Positions 31,058 to 39,658 of a DNA stretch of 64,000 nucleotides are shown piece by piece. The notes under the pieces are model-generated. The model searched no databases and was not told the DNA's origin. It worked only from the letters and a program-made list of their open reading frames with translations. Both the position numbers and the translations under genes were made by a program. The DNA comes from Streptomyces albireticuli (GTDB lineage Bacteria > Actinomycetota > Actinomycetes > Streptomycetales > Streptomycetaceae), in contig NZ_CP021744.1 in assembly GCF_002192455.1 (NCBI RefSeq), forward strand, positions 248,001 through 312,000. The letters run 5' to 3'. The first letter of the stretch is position 1, and each line of letters begins with the position of its first letter.

Positions 31058-32180
31058 CGTGGGTCTCCTGGGGGTGCGTACCGGCGGAACCGGAAGCGGG
31101 CGAGGACGTGGACGAGGAGGTGGGGGTGGGGCCGGGGTTCTCGGGGGTCATGGAGCGGATGATGGCGCTGATGGCGCTGGGCTGGTTCTGCGGCCCGCGG
31201 GTGAACAGGCCGCCCACCTCGGCGTCGGCGGCGGCGTAACCGGGGTCGCGCATACGGATCTTGTGGGCCTCGGGCAGCTTCCAGAACGGGGTGCGCGGGT
31301 CGAGGTGGTGCTCGAGGTGGTAGTGGTCGTTGTGGATGCCGGTGAGGAACCTCTCCCACGTCCGGCTCTTGCGGTTGCGCGTCATGTGCAGGTCGATGTT
31401 GGAGTCCCGCACCAGCGGGGTGTGCTCCGACAGCTCGATGTACCAGCCGAGGATCTGGAAGCTGGTGAGGTAGGGGATCACCCAGAACAGCAGCAGACCC
31501 AGCAGCCAGCCCCCGTACCAGGCCAGGCCGACGACGACGGCCCAGAAGAGCCAGAACCCGATCCGGTCCGCGGCGCGCTTGCGGCGCTGGACGGGCGAGG
31601 CGGCCTCGGGGCGCTTGTCCTCGCCCTTCAGGACCCGGTACCGGTTGCGGACGAGGTAGCGCAGGTAGGCCCAGGTCTGCGAGCCCAGCAGCGGGATGAT
31701 CACCACACGGCGGACGTAGGCGGCGGTGGAGTCCCGCCGGTAGGCGCCCTGTTCGATGAAGAACCGCAGGTCCGGATCGGCGTCCGGGCTGCCGAGCTTG
31801 GGGTGGTGGGTGTAGACGTGGGAGACCTTGTAGGCGTAGTGCTGCTGGAAGATGGGGTAGGCGGTCAGCACCGTGCCGGCGAACATCTGGAGGCGGCGGT
31901 TCTTCACGCCCACACCGTGCGCGCAGTCGTGGAGGATCGTGGAGAGCCCGCGCTGGCGGGCCCCGATGATCAGGACGGCGATCGGGTAGGTCCAGTAACT
32001 GCCGTAGACGCACAGGGCTATGCACGCGGCGATCCATACGGCGTCGTGGACCCAGGCGAGGAAGACGTGCCAGTTGTCGGACTGGTTCAGCGCGCGCAGG
32101 TCACGCTCGACATCCGGCTGAAATCGGTACATACGGTAGCGTTTTCCACTGTATGCCCATGAGGTGGTTTCCGTACTCAC
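31044..32180 (-). CDS. Membrane fatty-acid-desaturase-type enzyme (RtxC-like candidate)
   Basis: A 378-residue diiron membrane enzyme. The three histidine boxes are HDCAHG, HVYTHH and HYHLEHH. Membrane runs include WIAACIALCVYGSYWTYPIAVLII and FWLFWAVVVGLAWYGGWLLGLLLFWVIPYL. GTG 32180 is chosen: it overlaps the upstream regulator stop as GTGA and has AGGAG 7 bases upstream. Its stop lies inside the start of metY (14-base overlap). In rhizobitoxine biosynthesis a desaturase of this superfamily (RtxC) creates the vinyl double bond; the context here suggests the same role, but an ordinary lipid desaturase cannot be excluded. Confidence 0.9.
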   Translation of the reverse strand: MSTETTSWAYSGKRYRMYRFQPDVERDLRALNQSDNWHVFLAWVHDAVWIAACIALCVYGSYWTYPIAVLIIGARQRGLSTILHDCAHGVGVKNRRLQMFAGTVLTAYPIFQQHYAYKVSHVYTHHPKLGSPDADPDLRFFIEQGAYRRDSTAAYVRRVVIIPLLGSQTWAYLRYLVRNRYRVLKGEDKRPEAASPVQRRKRAADRIGFWLFWAVVVGLAWYGGWLLGLLLFWVIPYLTSFQILGWYIELSEHTPLVRDSNIDLHMTRNRKSRTWERFLTGIHNDHYHLEHHLDPRTPFWKLPEAHKIRMRDPGYAAADAEVGGLFTRGPQNQPSAISAIIRSMTPENPGPTPTSSSTSSPASGSAGTHPQETHDAAA

Positions 32181-33753
32181 AACAGGCTCCTGGTACTCGG
32201 GGCAGGCCCGGATCCGGCGGGCGGACAAGAAGCTGACAGGCCAGGGTGGGGGGTGGAGGGTGCACCGGGCATGGGAGACAGCCCGGCCACCGGGGACGAG
32301 AGGGACGTACGGGCTTCCCGCACCGCCCGGGAAGCCGGGGCGGTGCGGGACGTGGCAGGCGTACGGGACGCGGCGGGCGCCGTCGTCCCGTCGGACGCGC
32401 GGGTCGTGCGGGGCGTGCGGGGCGCGGAAGGCTCAAGGGGCGCAGGGGGTACGGGGGGTGGCGGAGGGCGGAAGAGTTCCACGCTGTCGGGGTTGAGGCG
32501 GTAGCCGGGGCGCCCCTGGATGACCGTCTCGGGGCCGATCGGGCAGGTGGTGGCCTCGGCGAACCGGTCCTGGCACACGGCACGGAAGCGGCGCACGGTC
32601 TGCGCCAGCGCCGCGGGGGTGCGCCCCGTACGCGCGGAGAGCTCGCCGGCCGAGAGGAACGGCACCTCCTCCCCCCGCTCCCCCGCCCGTACGAACTCCT
32701 CCCCAGCACCCGCAGCAGCTGCGTCAGCGGCGCCGGGGTGACGCGGTGGATCGTGATCCCCTCCACCGACAGCAGGTTTCCGTAGAAGGCGACTTCCAGC
32801 CGCGGCGACCGCGCGCCCCGCACCGCCGCACCGTCCGGGCCGGCGGGAGGCAGGGGGCCGGCGGGGTGAAGACCGGCGGCACAGAGCAGGTCAGGGGCGG
32901 CGCAGGCCGTGCGCAGGGCGGTGTAGGAGGCCAGGAGCCGGGCGGCCTCCTGACCGGAGGACGCCTGGAGGTAGGTGACCGCGGTACGCAGCAGACCGGG
33001 GATCCGCGGGCGCAGCTCGGCGACGTAGCGGGTGACCCACTCCACCGTGGCCGCGGTCCCGTACAGGCGGGCGTGCACCACCGCCGCGTCCAGCAGCGCC
33101 ACGTCGCCGTGCACGAGCAGACCGGCCCGGCCCAGACGGGCGCGCAGCGCCACGGCGGTGGCGACCAGATGGGCGGAGGTGACCTGGACCCGGCTGCTGC
33201 GCAGCATCCGGTGCCACCACCCGTCGGCGCCCAGGTGCACCTCCCAGGGAGCGCCGGGGGCCGCGTAACGGTCGGCCAGGTGCCGCAGGATCCTCGGGTA
33301 GGGGGAGGCGGCGAAACCCGCCCACCCGAAGGACATCAGGTCCACGGCGGCGGCGAAGTCCTCCGCGGACCGGTGCCGGCAGGCCTCGACGAGGAACTGG
33401 CTGGTGCGCACGTAGCGCAGCAGCATCTCGTGGTCCTCGGGCGTCAGCGCCCGGGGCCGCAGGCCCACGGGCCGGGTGAAGGCCGAGGCGGCCCCGGGGC
33501 CCGTCGCGGGAGGCAGCGTGGTGAACACCTCCTCGACGAAGCGCCGTTGCTCCTCCCCCACCGCCGCGGCCCGCCGCACCTGCCCGGCCATCAGCTCGGC
33601 GAGGATCACGTCCGTGAACAGCCAGGCGGCGTCCGCGCGGTAGGCGGAGGCCTGGTACCGCCTCGACGCATCCCGTAAGAGGTCCGCCGCCCGGGCGGCG
33701 CGGCCGGCGGCGGCGTACCGCAGACCACGCTCCCGGCAGATGAAGGAAGTCAC
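32177..33753 (-). pseudogene. Large helical protein with C-terminal winged-helix-like domain, frameshifted
   Basis: About 525 residues when corrected. The N-terminal 340 residues are Ala/Leu/Arg-rich helices (VTSFICRERGLRYAAAGRAARAADLL onward), reminiscent of helical repeat regulators. The frame breaks at the C4 run 32701-32704; one added base joins it to PFLSAGELSARTGRTPAAL and GRPGYRLNPDSVELF, which looks like a winged-helix DNA-binding end. A Pro/Ala/Thr-rich tail follows. The corrected stop overlaps the desaturase GTG by 4 bases, which supports the corrected reading. GTG 33753 overlaps the preceding gene by 4 bases. The family was not recognised; a pathway regulator is inferred. Confidence 0.7.
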
Positions 33754-34331
33754 GGCGAACTCCCCCGCGCCGGGCACGGGAGCGGTCCCGGCCCTGGGCC
33801 CGGGGACGGAAGTGGCGCCGGATCCGGAGGCGAGGACAGGCGTGGGGCGGAAACGGTGCCGCTCCCCGGGGTGGTGGCCCCGGCGTCGCGGTCGGATCCC
33901 GGGCCGGCGGCGCCGGCGGGGTCCAGGCGCGCGGCCAGGGCCGCCAAGGCGGCGGGGAAGACGGAATCGGGGTAGCCCGGCCAGCCCTGCCCGAGGTGGT
34001 CGGCCACCTCGGCCAGCAGCCGCGGGGAGCGGGCGGCGACCGCGGCGTCCAGGAGTCCGATCAGCTCACCGGCACGCGGCAGACTGCGTCCGGTGCACAG
34101 GAAGGACCGTTCCTGGTACCGGCTGGACACCGCCAGGAGAGCGCCGGTGACCGGCGGCCCGCCCCCGGCGTACGACCCCACGGCGGCCAGGACCAGCAGC
34201 CGGGCCACCTCCCGCTCCTCGGCCTCCAGCAGCTCAGGGCCGGACAGCTCGCACACCGGGCCCAGGTCCGGCGGCACCTGCCGCGCGACCTGCTCCTCGA
34301 GCGCCCGGTGGACGCCACGCAGACCTTGCAT
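33750..34331 (-). CDS. Hypothetical protein, first gene of the metY-metX operon
   Basis: A 193-residue protein that was not recognised. Residues 1-145 are helical and Ala/Leu-rich (LEAEEREVARLLVLAAVGSYAGG, LIGLLDAAVAARSPRLLAEVADHLGQGWPGYPD). The last 45 residues are Pro/Gly/Ser-rich. The ADHLGQGWPGYPDSVFPA segment resembles part of the next protein (SFGWAGFAASPYPRILRHLAD), so the two may be related or interact. ATG 34331 is preceded by GAAGGA. It begins the operon, and its position suggests a regulatory or accessory role. Confidence 0.65.
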   Translation of the reverse strand: MQGLRGVHRALEEQVARQVPPDLGPVCELSGPELLEAEEREVARLLVLAAVGSYAGGGPPVTGALLAVSSRYQERSFLCTGRSLPRAGELIGLLDAAVAARSPRLLAEVADHLGQGWPGYPDSVFPAALAALAARLDPAGAAGPGSDRDAGATTPGSGTVSAPRLSSPPDPAPLPSPGPGPGPLPCPARGSSP

Positions 34332-35090
34332 CTGTCGTCCTTCACCTGTCGGCCTCACGGCACAAAGGGCAACCGGGCCCACCCCACCAAGAGAGGGGCG
34401 CGCCCACGGGGGACTTGCCTGTCACGAGTCGTACGAGATGGTGCGCTACAGGGGTTTGCGGGGGTTCAAGGGTCGAGTACCGGTCAGGACTGTGGTGGGG
34501 GGCGAGGCCGGGTCGTGGGCGGTGGCTGGACTGTCGAGGGTGCGGTGGGTACGTGCTGTACGGGGGGCAGGCCCGCCGTGGGGCGCGACGGGGCCCCGGA
34601 CGGCGACCAGAGGCCCGTATGTCATCTGGACCACGCAAGTTGCCTGCCAACCGGCAGTCTAGGGCGCCCAGTTGACACGTAAAGAGGATCTTGGCGATCT
34701 GGCCTGTTCCCCTCCCCGATACAGGAGGTACCGCTTCCACCTCGTGAGGCGGGAGTGGTGGATGAAGGGTGATTCGTTACGGCTCGCTCCACTGTGGACG
34801 CCGGCACTGAGCCAGACGCCGCCGCCTGCCCCAGGGTTGCCACGCCTGTGGAACGACCGCCAAACCTTCCGGGCACAACAATTTTCGGTCAACTGTTCGC
34901 CACTTGAGTGGGCGAAAACGGCCGAACGAGGCCACCGGGAGCCGCACGCACCCGCCGCCCGAAGCCGGCAGCCCGCCCCCGGCTCACTCATCAGCGCGGC
35001 CGGATACCGGCCGGTCGGCCGGTGCCACGTTGAGAGCTCAGGGCTCAGGAGTCAGGGCTCAGATCTCGGATCCACGCCCCGGTACAGAAA
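34332..35090. other. Long intergenic region upstream of the desaturase-metY operon
   Basis: About 760 bases that should hold the operon promoter. A plus-strand TTGACA at 34673 is seen but it points away from the operon. Short repeats (AGGGCTCAG twice, about 35038-35062) occur near the TerD side. Reading frames here have poor codon bias and none is supported. Confidence 0.4.
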
Positions 35091-35124
35091 TGCGGCCCGG
35101 CAGCCAACAGGCTGCCGGGCCGCA
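35091..35124 (-). terminator. Strong terminator after terD
   Basis: A perfect 15-bp stem (TGCGGCCCGGCAGCC with its complement) around the loop AACA, 11 bases after the terD stop on the minus strand. One of the strongest hairpins in the window. Confidence 0.9.
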
Positions 35125-35134
35125 CGGATCCGTG

Positions 35135-35719
35135 TTACTTGCTGATCGCGAAGCGCATCAGAGCGTGCTCGTCGCCCTGCTTGATCTTCCCCGTCACGTT
35201 GATCACTTCGAGCTTCCAGCTGCCGCCGACACGCACGGCCTTGGCCACGGCGCAGCCGTTGTCGCTGCTGAGCAGGCTCGGCCAGATGTCGGCGACCTGC
35301 TGGGAGCTGCCACCGCTCGCGTCGTACACCTTGAAGCTGATGTTGCGCGCCTTCTGGAAGGAGCTGCCCTTCTTGTACGCGGCGGCGACGAAGACTATCG
35401 AGGTGATGTTCTCCGGAACGCGCGCGAACTCGACCGTCACCGTTTCGTCGTCGCCGTCCCCGCGACCGGTCTGGTTGTCTCCGCTGTGGACCACGGAGCC
35501 GTTACCCATCGGGTCGAGGGAGTCCAGGCCCGCCAGGCGCACCGGGTCCGCGCCCTGCATCGCGATGGCGATCAGGTCGAGGTCGGTGCCGGTCTTGCGG
35601 CGGAGCACACCCATCACGCCGCCGCTGCTCCCGCCGGTGGGGTCCCAGGACACCCCGATGGACAGGTGGGTCACACCGTCCAGGTCCGCCGGGCCGTCTT
35701 CCTTCTTGAGCGTAATCAT
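35135..35719 (-). CDS. terD: TerD-family calcium-binding stress protein
   Basis: A 194-residue cytoplasmic protein of the tellurite-resistance/stress-response family, typical in length. It shows the Ca-binding stretch VVHSGDNQTGRGDGDDETVTV and the beta-sandwich core (HLSIGVSWDPTGG, DLDLIAIAM). The preferred start is ATG 35719 (MITLKKEDG), since family members begin here. It stands alone with its own terminator and is not next to other ter genes, as is common for the many Streptomyces TerD paralogues. Confidence 0.92.
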   Translation of the reverse strand: MITLKKEDGPADLDGVTHLSIGVSWDPTGGSSGGVMGVLRRKTGTDLDLIAIAMQGADPVRLAGLDSLDPMGNGSVVHSGDNQTGRGDGDDETVTVEFARVPENITSIVFVAAAYKKGSSFQKARNISFKVYDASGGSSQQVADIWPSLLSSDNGCAVAKAVRVGGSWKLEVINVTGKIKQGDEHALMRFAISK

Positions 35720-35874
35720 GCGTGGAACACCTCTTGCTATACGAGACTGCAACACACAGAGTGTGCCTGGAGCCTCTGGCGCCCCTCACACCTGGTCCGC
35801 TAATTTCCGTTTCCTCCCGCATTGCTTCCTGCGAGGCGACCGCCGACACGGCCCGGAGCGCCCCCTCTTACGCG

Positions 35875-37491
35875 TCAGGCCGGGTGGAAACCGGGCTGTC
35901 CCGCCTGGGTGACGAGGCTGGCCTCGGTGGCCAGGGGCGCGCCGGGGCGGGTGACATACGGCAAGGTGCGGTAGTCGGCACGGGCGTGCGTCGGGGTCAG
36001 GGTGAGCACGACGTAGCCGCGGCGTTTGGCGTAGTAGGACATGTGGGGGTTGGCGGCGAGGAGGGCCGCCCAGTCCTCGGGCTTGTCCATGCCGTCGCCG
36101 TTGCTGGAGATGGACGTGCCCAGGATCTCGACGCCGACGGTGGGCGAGCGGAGGTCGTCGAAGTCCTTCTTGATGTCCATGGCGAGGTGGATGTGGGAGT
36201 CGCCGGAGAGCACGACCAGATTCCCGGCGCCTCTGGCCCGGAAACCGTCGAGGACGCGTCGGCGGGAGGCGGGGTAGCCGTCCCAGGCGTCCATGGACAG
36301 GCGTGAGGGGCCACTGACGGTGAGCCTGCGCCGGGAGAAGGCCACCTGCTGGGCGACGACGTTCCACGTCGCCGCCGAGGCGTGGAAGCCCTCCAGCAGC
36401 CAGCGCTCCTGCTGGTGGCCGGGGAGCGTGCGCGCGGGGTCCTGCGAGGCGGGTCCCGGGTACTGCCAGCCGTCGCCGTAGGCCTGGTCCGATCGGTACT
36501 GCCGGGTGTCCAGCACGTCGAACTGCGCCAGGGTCCCGAACCGCAGGCGCCGGTACAGGCGCATCTCCCGCCCCTGCGGCGCCTGGGAGCGGCGCAGCGG
36601 CATGTTCTCCCAGTACGCCTGGTAGGCGGCCGCGCGGCGTTGGAGGAATCGGCCGGCGTCCTCGCCGTCCTGGGGGACGCCGGCCGCGTAGTTGTTGGAG
36701 ACTTCGTGGTCGTCCCAGGTGACGCACCAGGGGTGAGCGGCGTGGGCGGCCTGGAGGTCGGGGTCGGTCTTGGCCAGGGCGTAGCGCAGGCGGTAGTCCT
36801 CCAGGGTGGCCAGCTCGTGGCCGAAGACCTCGGGCAGCCGGCTGCCGGCGGGCAGTTCGCGCGCGCCCGCCCGGGGGTCGATGGCGTTCTCGTAGATGTA
36901 GTCGCCGACGAAGAACACCGCGTCGAGCTCTTCCCTGGCCAGATGCGCGTGGGCGGTGAAGTAGCCCTCGTCGTACTGCTGGCACGAGGCCAGCCCCACT
37001 CTCAGCCGGGACACCGTGGCGCCCGGGGGCGGTGCGGTACGGGTGCGGCCCACGGGGCTGGTCCAGGATCCGGTGCGGAACCGGTACCAGTAGTCGCTTC
37101 CGGGGCGCAGGCCACGGACGTCCACGTGCACGCTGTAGCCGTTCCTGGCGTCGGCGACGGCGAGGCCGGTGCGCTCGGTGTCCCGCAGGTGCTCGTCGCG
37201 GGCGATCTCCCATTGGACCGGTACCACCGCGGCGGGGGGCAGCCCGCTGCCCGGTTCGTAGGGGCGGGGGGCCAGCCGGGTCCAGAGCACGACGGAGTCG
37301 GGCAGCGGGTCTCCCGAGGCCACGCCCAGGGTGAAAGGGAAGCCGGCCGGTGTCACCCGCCTCTGTTCGGCGTGGGCGCGCGGCATGCCGGCGAAGGCTC
37401 CCGCCGAGGCCGCCGCGGCCAGGGTCAGGAAGCGGCGCCTGGCGTGCCTCCCGCCGCCGCGCGGGTGTTGCCGTCCCTGTTCCTCCACCAT
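35875..37491 (-). CDS. phoD: Secreted PhoD-type alkaline phosphatase
   Basis: A 538-residue phosphodiesterase/alkaline phosphatase exported by Tat. The signal is RHARRRFLTLAAAASAG, with cleavage probably after AHA at about residue 41. A fibronectin-like N-terminal PhoD domain (PFTLGVASGDPLPDSVVLWTRL) precedes the metallophosphatase core. Metal and substrate motifs include GLASCQQYDEGYF, FFVGDYIYE, TWDDHEVSNNY and VVLSGDSHIH. ATG 37491 has AGGAGGGG upstream. It should release phosphate from phosphodiesters outside the cell. No clear PHO box was identified. Confidence 0.94.
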   Translation of the reverse strand: MVEEQGRQHPRGGGRHARRRFLTLAAAASAGAFAGMPRAHAEQRRVTPAGFPFTLGVASGDPLPDSVVLWTRLAPRPYEPGSGLPPAAVVPVQWEIARDEHLRDTERTGLAVADARNGYSVHVDVRGLRPGSDYWYRFRTGSWTSPVGRTRTAPPPGATVSRLRVGLASCQQYDEGYFTAHAHLAREELDAVFFVGDYIYENAIDPRAGARELPAGSRLPEVFGHELATLEDYRLRYALAKTDPDLQAAHAAHPWCVTWDDHEVSNNYAAGVPQDGEDAGRFLQRRAAAYQAYWENMPLRRSQAPQGREMRLYRRLRFGTLAQFDVLDTRQYRSDQAYGDGWQYPGPASQDPARTLPGHQQERWLLEGFHASAATWNVVAQQVAFSRRRLTVSGPSRLSMDAWDGYPASRRRVLDGFRARGAGNLVVLSGDSHIHLAMDIKKDFDDLRSPTVGVEILGTSISSNGDGMDKPEDWAALLAANPHMSYYAKRRGYVVLTLTPTHARADYRTLPYVTRPGAPLATEASLVTQAGQPGFHPA

Positions 37492-37687
37492 GTGCTGGTC
37501 CCCTCCTGGCTCGGCGCCGGACTACCGCCGGAACCTACCCATTCGCGCACCGGACCTCACCCGCTTCCTCACGAGTCCCCGGCGGCATCCAGGAGCGCAC
37601 CCGCACACAACCAGCGCATGGCCAGGCAAGGACAACCCGCCTTCCGCTGGATGCCGTTGCGGCCTTGCCGGATGTTCGTCTCCTTTT

Positions 37688-37721
37688 CACCGCCACAGCG
37701 GCCCGGGCCGCTGTGGCGGTG
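37688..37721 (-). terminator. Perfect palindrome, probable terminator
   Basis: Two complementary 17-base arms without a spacer (the first begins CACCGCCACAGCGGCCC), 46 bases after the hypothetical gene at 37767. In RNA it would fold into a long GC-rich hairpin. Confidence 0.75.
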
Positions 37722-37766
37722 CGCTGCGGCAGTGGTCCCATGCGGCCCGCGACGGGCGGCGCGGGA

Positions 37767-38267
37767 TCAGCGGTCCTGTCCGCCGGTGCGGTGGTGGACG
37801 GTGGGCCGCCGGTCCGCGGGCCACAGCAGCAGCAAGTGCTCCTCTGTCCCGGTGTCGCCGACGCGCGCGTGGAGGCGCAGTCGCCACCAGGCGGGCTCGC
37901 CGGTGGGGCAGGGGACGGGGAGGGGCTCGGGCGCGTCCTCGGGCACGGGGCCGGCCATGATGCCGAGGGAGGAGTCCCGCTCGTCGTCCTCGGTGGGCGG
38001 GTCGACCAGGATGCTGACCTCGTCGACGGCGTCCCAGGGGGCCGTGTCCAGCGCGGGTTCGGTGTCGTGGACGCGGGCGGTGAGGTGGACATCGGCCCAC
38101 TCGGTCGCGGTGGTCACGGCCAGGAGGCCGCCTCCCGCGGAGACGTGCACCAGCGTACGGTCGTCGCGGTCGGCCACTTCGCCGACGAAGCGGTCGAAGT
38201 CCTCGGTGCCGCCGGACGCAATCCAGTAGCCGGTCTCGACGAACACCTCGCGGGTGCTGGCGCTCAT
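37767..38267 (-). CDS. Hypothetical acidic protein
   Basis: A 166-residue acidic cytoplasmic protein that was not firmly recognised. It contains alternating beta-strand-like segments (TLVHVSAGGGLLAVTTATEWADVHLTARV) and VDEVSILVDPPTEDDERDS, a pattern loosely like Imm1-type immunity proteins. It lies downstream of a secreted nuclease gene on the same strand, but a terminator separates them. Start ATG 38267 has GGAAGGGGC upstream. Function unknown. Confidence 0.65.
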   Translation of the reverse strand: MSASTREVFVETGYWIASGGTEDFDRFVGEVADRDDRTLVHVSAGGGLLAVTTATEWADVHLTARVHDTEPALDTAPWDAVDEVSILVDPPTEDDERDSSLGIMAGPVPEDAPEPLPVPCPTGEPAWWRLRLHARVGDTGTEEHLLLLWPADRRPTVHHRTGGQDR

Positions 38268-38301
38268 GGAATGCCCCTTCCTCTCTCGGGCGCGTGCGAC
38301 A

Positions 38302-38341
38302 GGGGTGGCCGGTACCCGCGGCTCGCGGTACCGGCCACCCC
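38302..38341 (-). terminator. Terminator after the nuclease gene
   Basis: A perfect 15-bp stem (38302-38316 with 38327-38341; arm GGGGTGGCCGGTACC) with a 10-base loop, 25 bases after the stop of the NucA/NucB-type gene. Confidence 0.88.
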
Positions 38342-38366
38342 ATCGTGGTGCGGTGGTCAGCCAGGG

Positions 38367-39410
38367 TCACACGCCGACGTACACGTAGTACGGGTCTCCG
38401 TTGAGGACACGGTTCTCACGGTAGAACGTGGCGAGGAAGCCGCCCTGGGTCTGGTTCTCCTTGTCGGGCACCCACATGGTGCCCCGGTTCGGCTTGGCGA
38501 GCGCGGTGCCGCCCTCCTTGGTGGAGGCGAAGGGGTACTCGTCGCACTGCGGCTTGGGGAAGGGCAGGTTCGTCGGGGGCTTGGTCCTGGCCGGGCAGAC
38601 CGCCTCGCGGTTGGCGGCGATCTTCTTCCCGTCGGTGATCCGGTGCAGCGGCCGGCCGTAGTTCGGGGAGCCGATGTGGATCCCTTTGGACTGCACGTTC
38701 CGGATGTTCTCGCTGATGTACGGGAGCAGCCGCTGGTTCGTCTCGACGGCGGGGTGGGTGCGGAAGACACAGCCCGGGGGCTTGGAAAACTGCGGCTTCT
38801 TCGAATAGAACTTGTCGTCGCACCGGTAGACGGACGAGTTGTAGGCGAGGCTGCCCGGGGTGAAGCCCGGCTTGGTGAGCGAGAACGTGTAGCGGGACAT
38901 GCTGTCGCGCTGTGTGTACCGCTTGACCGTCGCCTGGTACGCGGTGCGGGCGGAGGGCGCCGACGAACCGAGGGTGAAGGGCTTGAGCCCCGGGGTGGCC
39001 TTGCAACCGGAACCGCAGGTGGTGCCGAAGACAGCCCGGATGCCGGAGGCGTTGCCGACCAGTCTGGCCTTGGTCGTCCTGACCGTCTCCGACCAGGCCG
39101 TCTTGTTGATGTCGAGGCTCATGACGTGCTGGACGGTGAAGTGCGCCGATCCGACCGGCCTGCCGTTGCGCAGCACGTTCACGGTCGCGTTGACCGTCTG
39201 ACACGAGTGCGTGCGGCTCCACACGCTGGTGTTGCCGGGCGGCGGCACCGGGCACTTCAGCTCTCCCGCCGCCAGGGCGGCGCCGGCCGTCACCGGGGTG
39301 AGCGAGACCTCCAGCCGGTCATCGGACGGCGCGGCCTGCGCGGTACCGGCCAGGGCCGTCCCCAGCAGCACCATCCCGGACGCGACTACCGCCGCGTTCT
39401 TTATTCGCAT
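38367..39410 (-). CDS. Secreted protein with NucA/NucB-type DNase domain
   Basis: A 347-residue exported protein. The signal peptide is MRIKNAAVVASGMVLLGTAL with cleavage near AQA (residue 26). The middle region has a cysteine pattern, including TCGSGC. The C-terminal third contains CDEYPFASTKEGG, the signature of NucA/NucB deoxyribonucleases, plus a preceding paired-Cys stretch and DYGR/NYGRPLHRI-type segments. It is longer than the minimal NucB (about 140 residues), with a roughly 200-residue N-terminal region of unknown role. It probably degrades extracellular DNA; activity is inferred from the motif. Confidence 0.85.
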   Translation of the reverse strand: MRIKNAAVVASGMVLLGTALAGTAQAAPSDDRLEVSLTPVTAGAALAAGELKCPVPPPGNTSVWSRTHSCQTVNATVNVLRNGRPVGSAHFTVQHVMSLDINKTAWSETVRTTKARLVGNASGIRAVFGTTCGSGCKATPGLKPFTLGSSAPSARTAYQATVKRYTQRDSMSRYTFSLTKPGFTPGSLAYNSSVYRCDDKFYSKKPQFSKPPGCVFRTHPAVETNQRLLPYISENIRNVQSKGIHIGSPNYGRPLHRITDGKKIAANREAVCPARTKPPTNLPFPKPQCDEYPFASTKEGGTALAKPNRGTMWVPDKENQTQGGFLATFYRENRVLNGDPYYVYVGV

Positions 39411-39435
39411 GTCAACTTCCTTTCCCCGTAGGCCG

Positions 39436-39453
39436 GTTCACCGCTCGGTGAAC
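39436..39453. promoter_or_regulatory. Palindrome in the nuclease gene leader
   Basis: GTTCACCG and CGGTGAAC with a 2-base centre form a perfect 8-2-8 inverted repeat 25 bases upstream of the nuclease start. This is a good size for a dimeric regulator site; the regulator is unknown. Confidence 0.5.
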
Positions 39454-39658
39454 GACCGCCAGCGAGCCTGGCACCACGGGGCACACCACCCCCACCCCTG
39501 CATCACGCCCTGGCCGATTCCCTCCCCCGGCATGTCCGATTCCGTCCCCGCCCCACCGGGCGCACCCGCCCGACGGGCAACACAGCGAGCGCACACCACT
39601 CGGGCCGCCGGGACACGGGGTCCCGCGTGGCCGGGATGCGGTGCCCGCGAGGCTCAGG

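Noticed and set aside
34672-35145. 157-codon plus-strand frame after a TTGACA
   Set aside because: Poor codon bias, no ribosome site, and it runs into the terD terminator; not supported as a gene.
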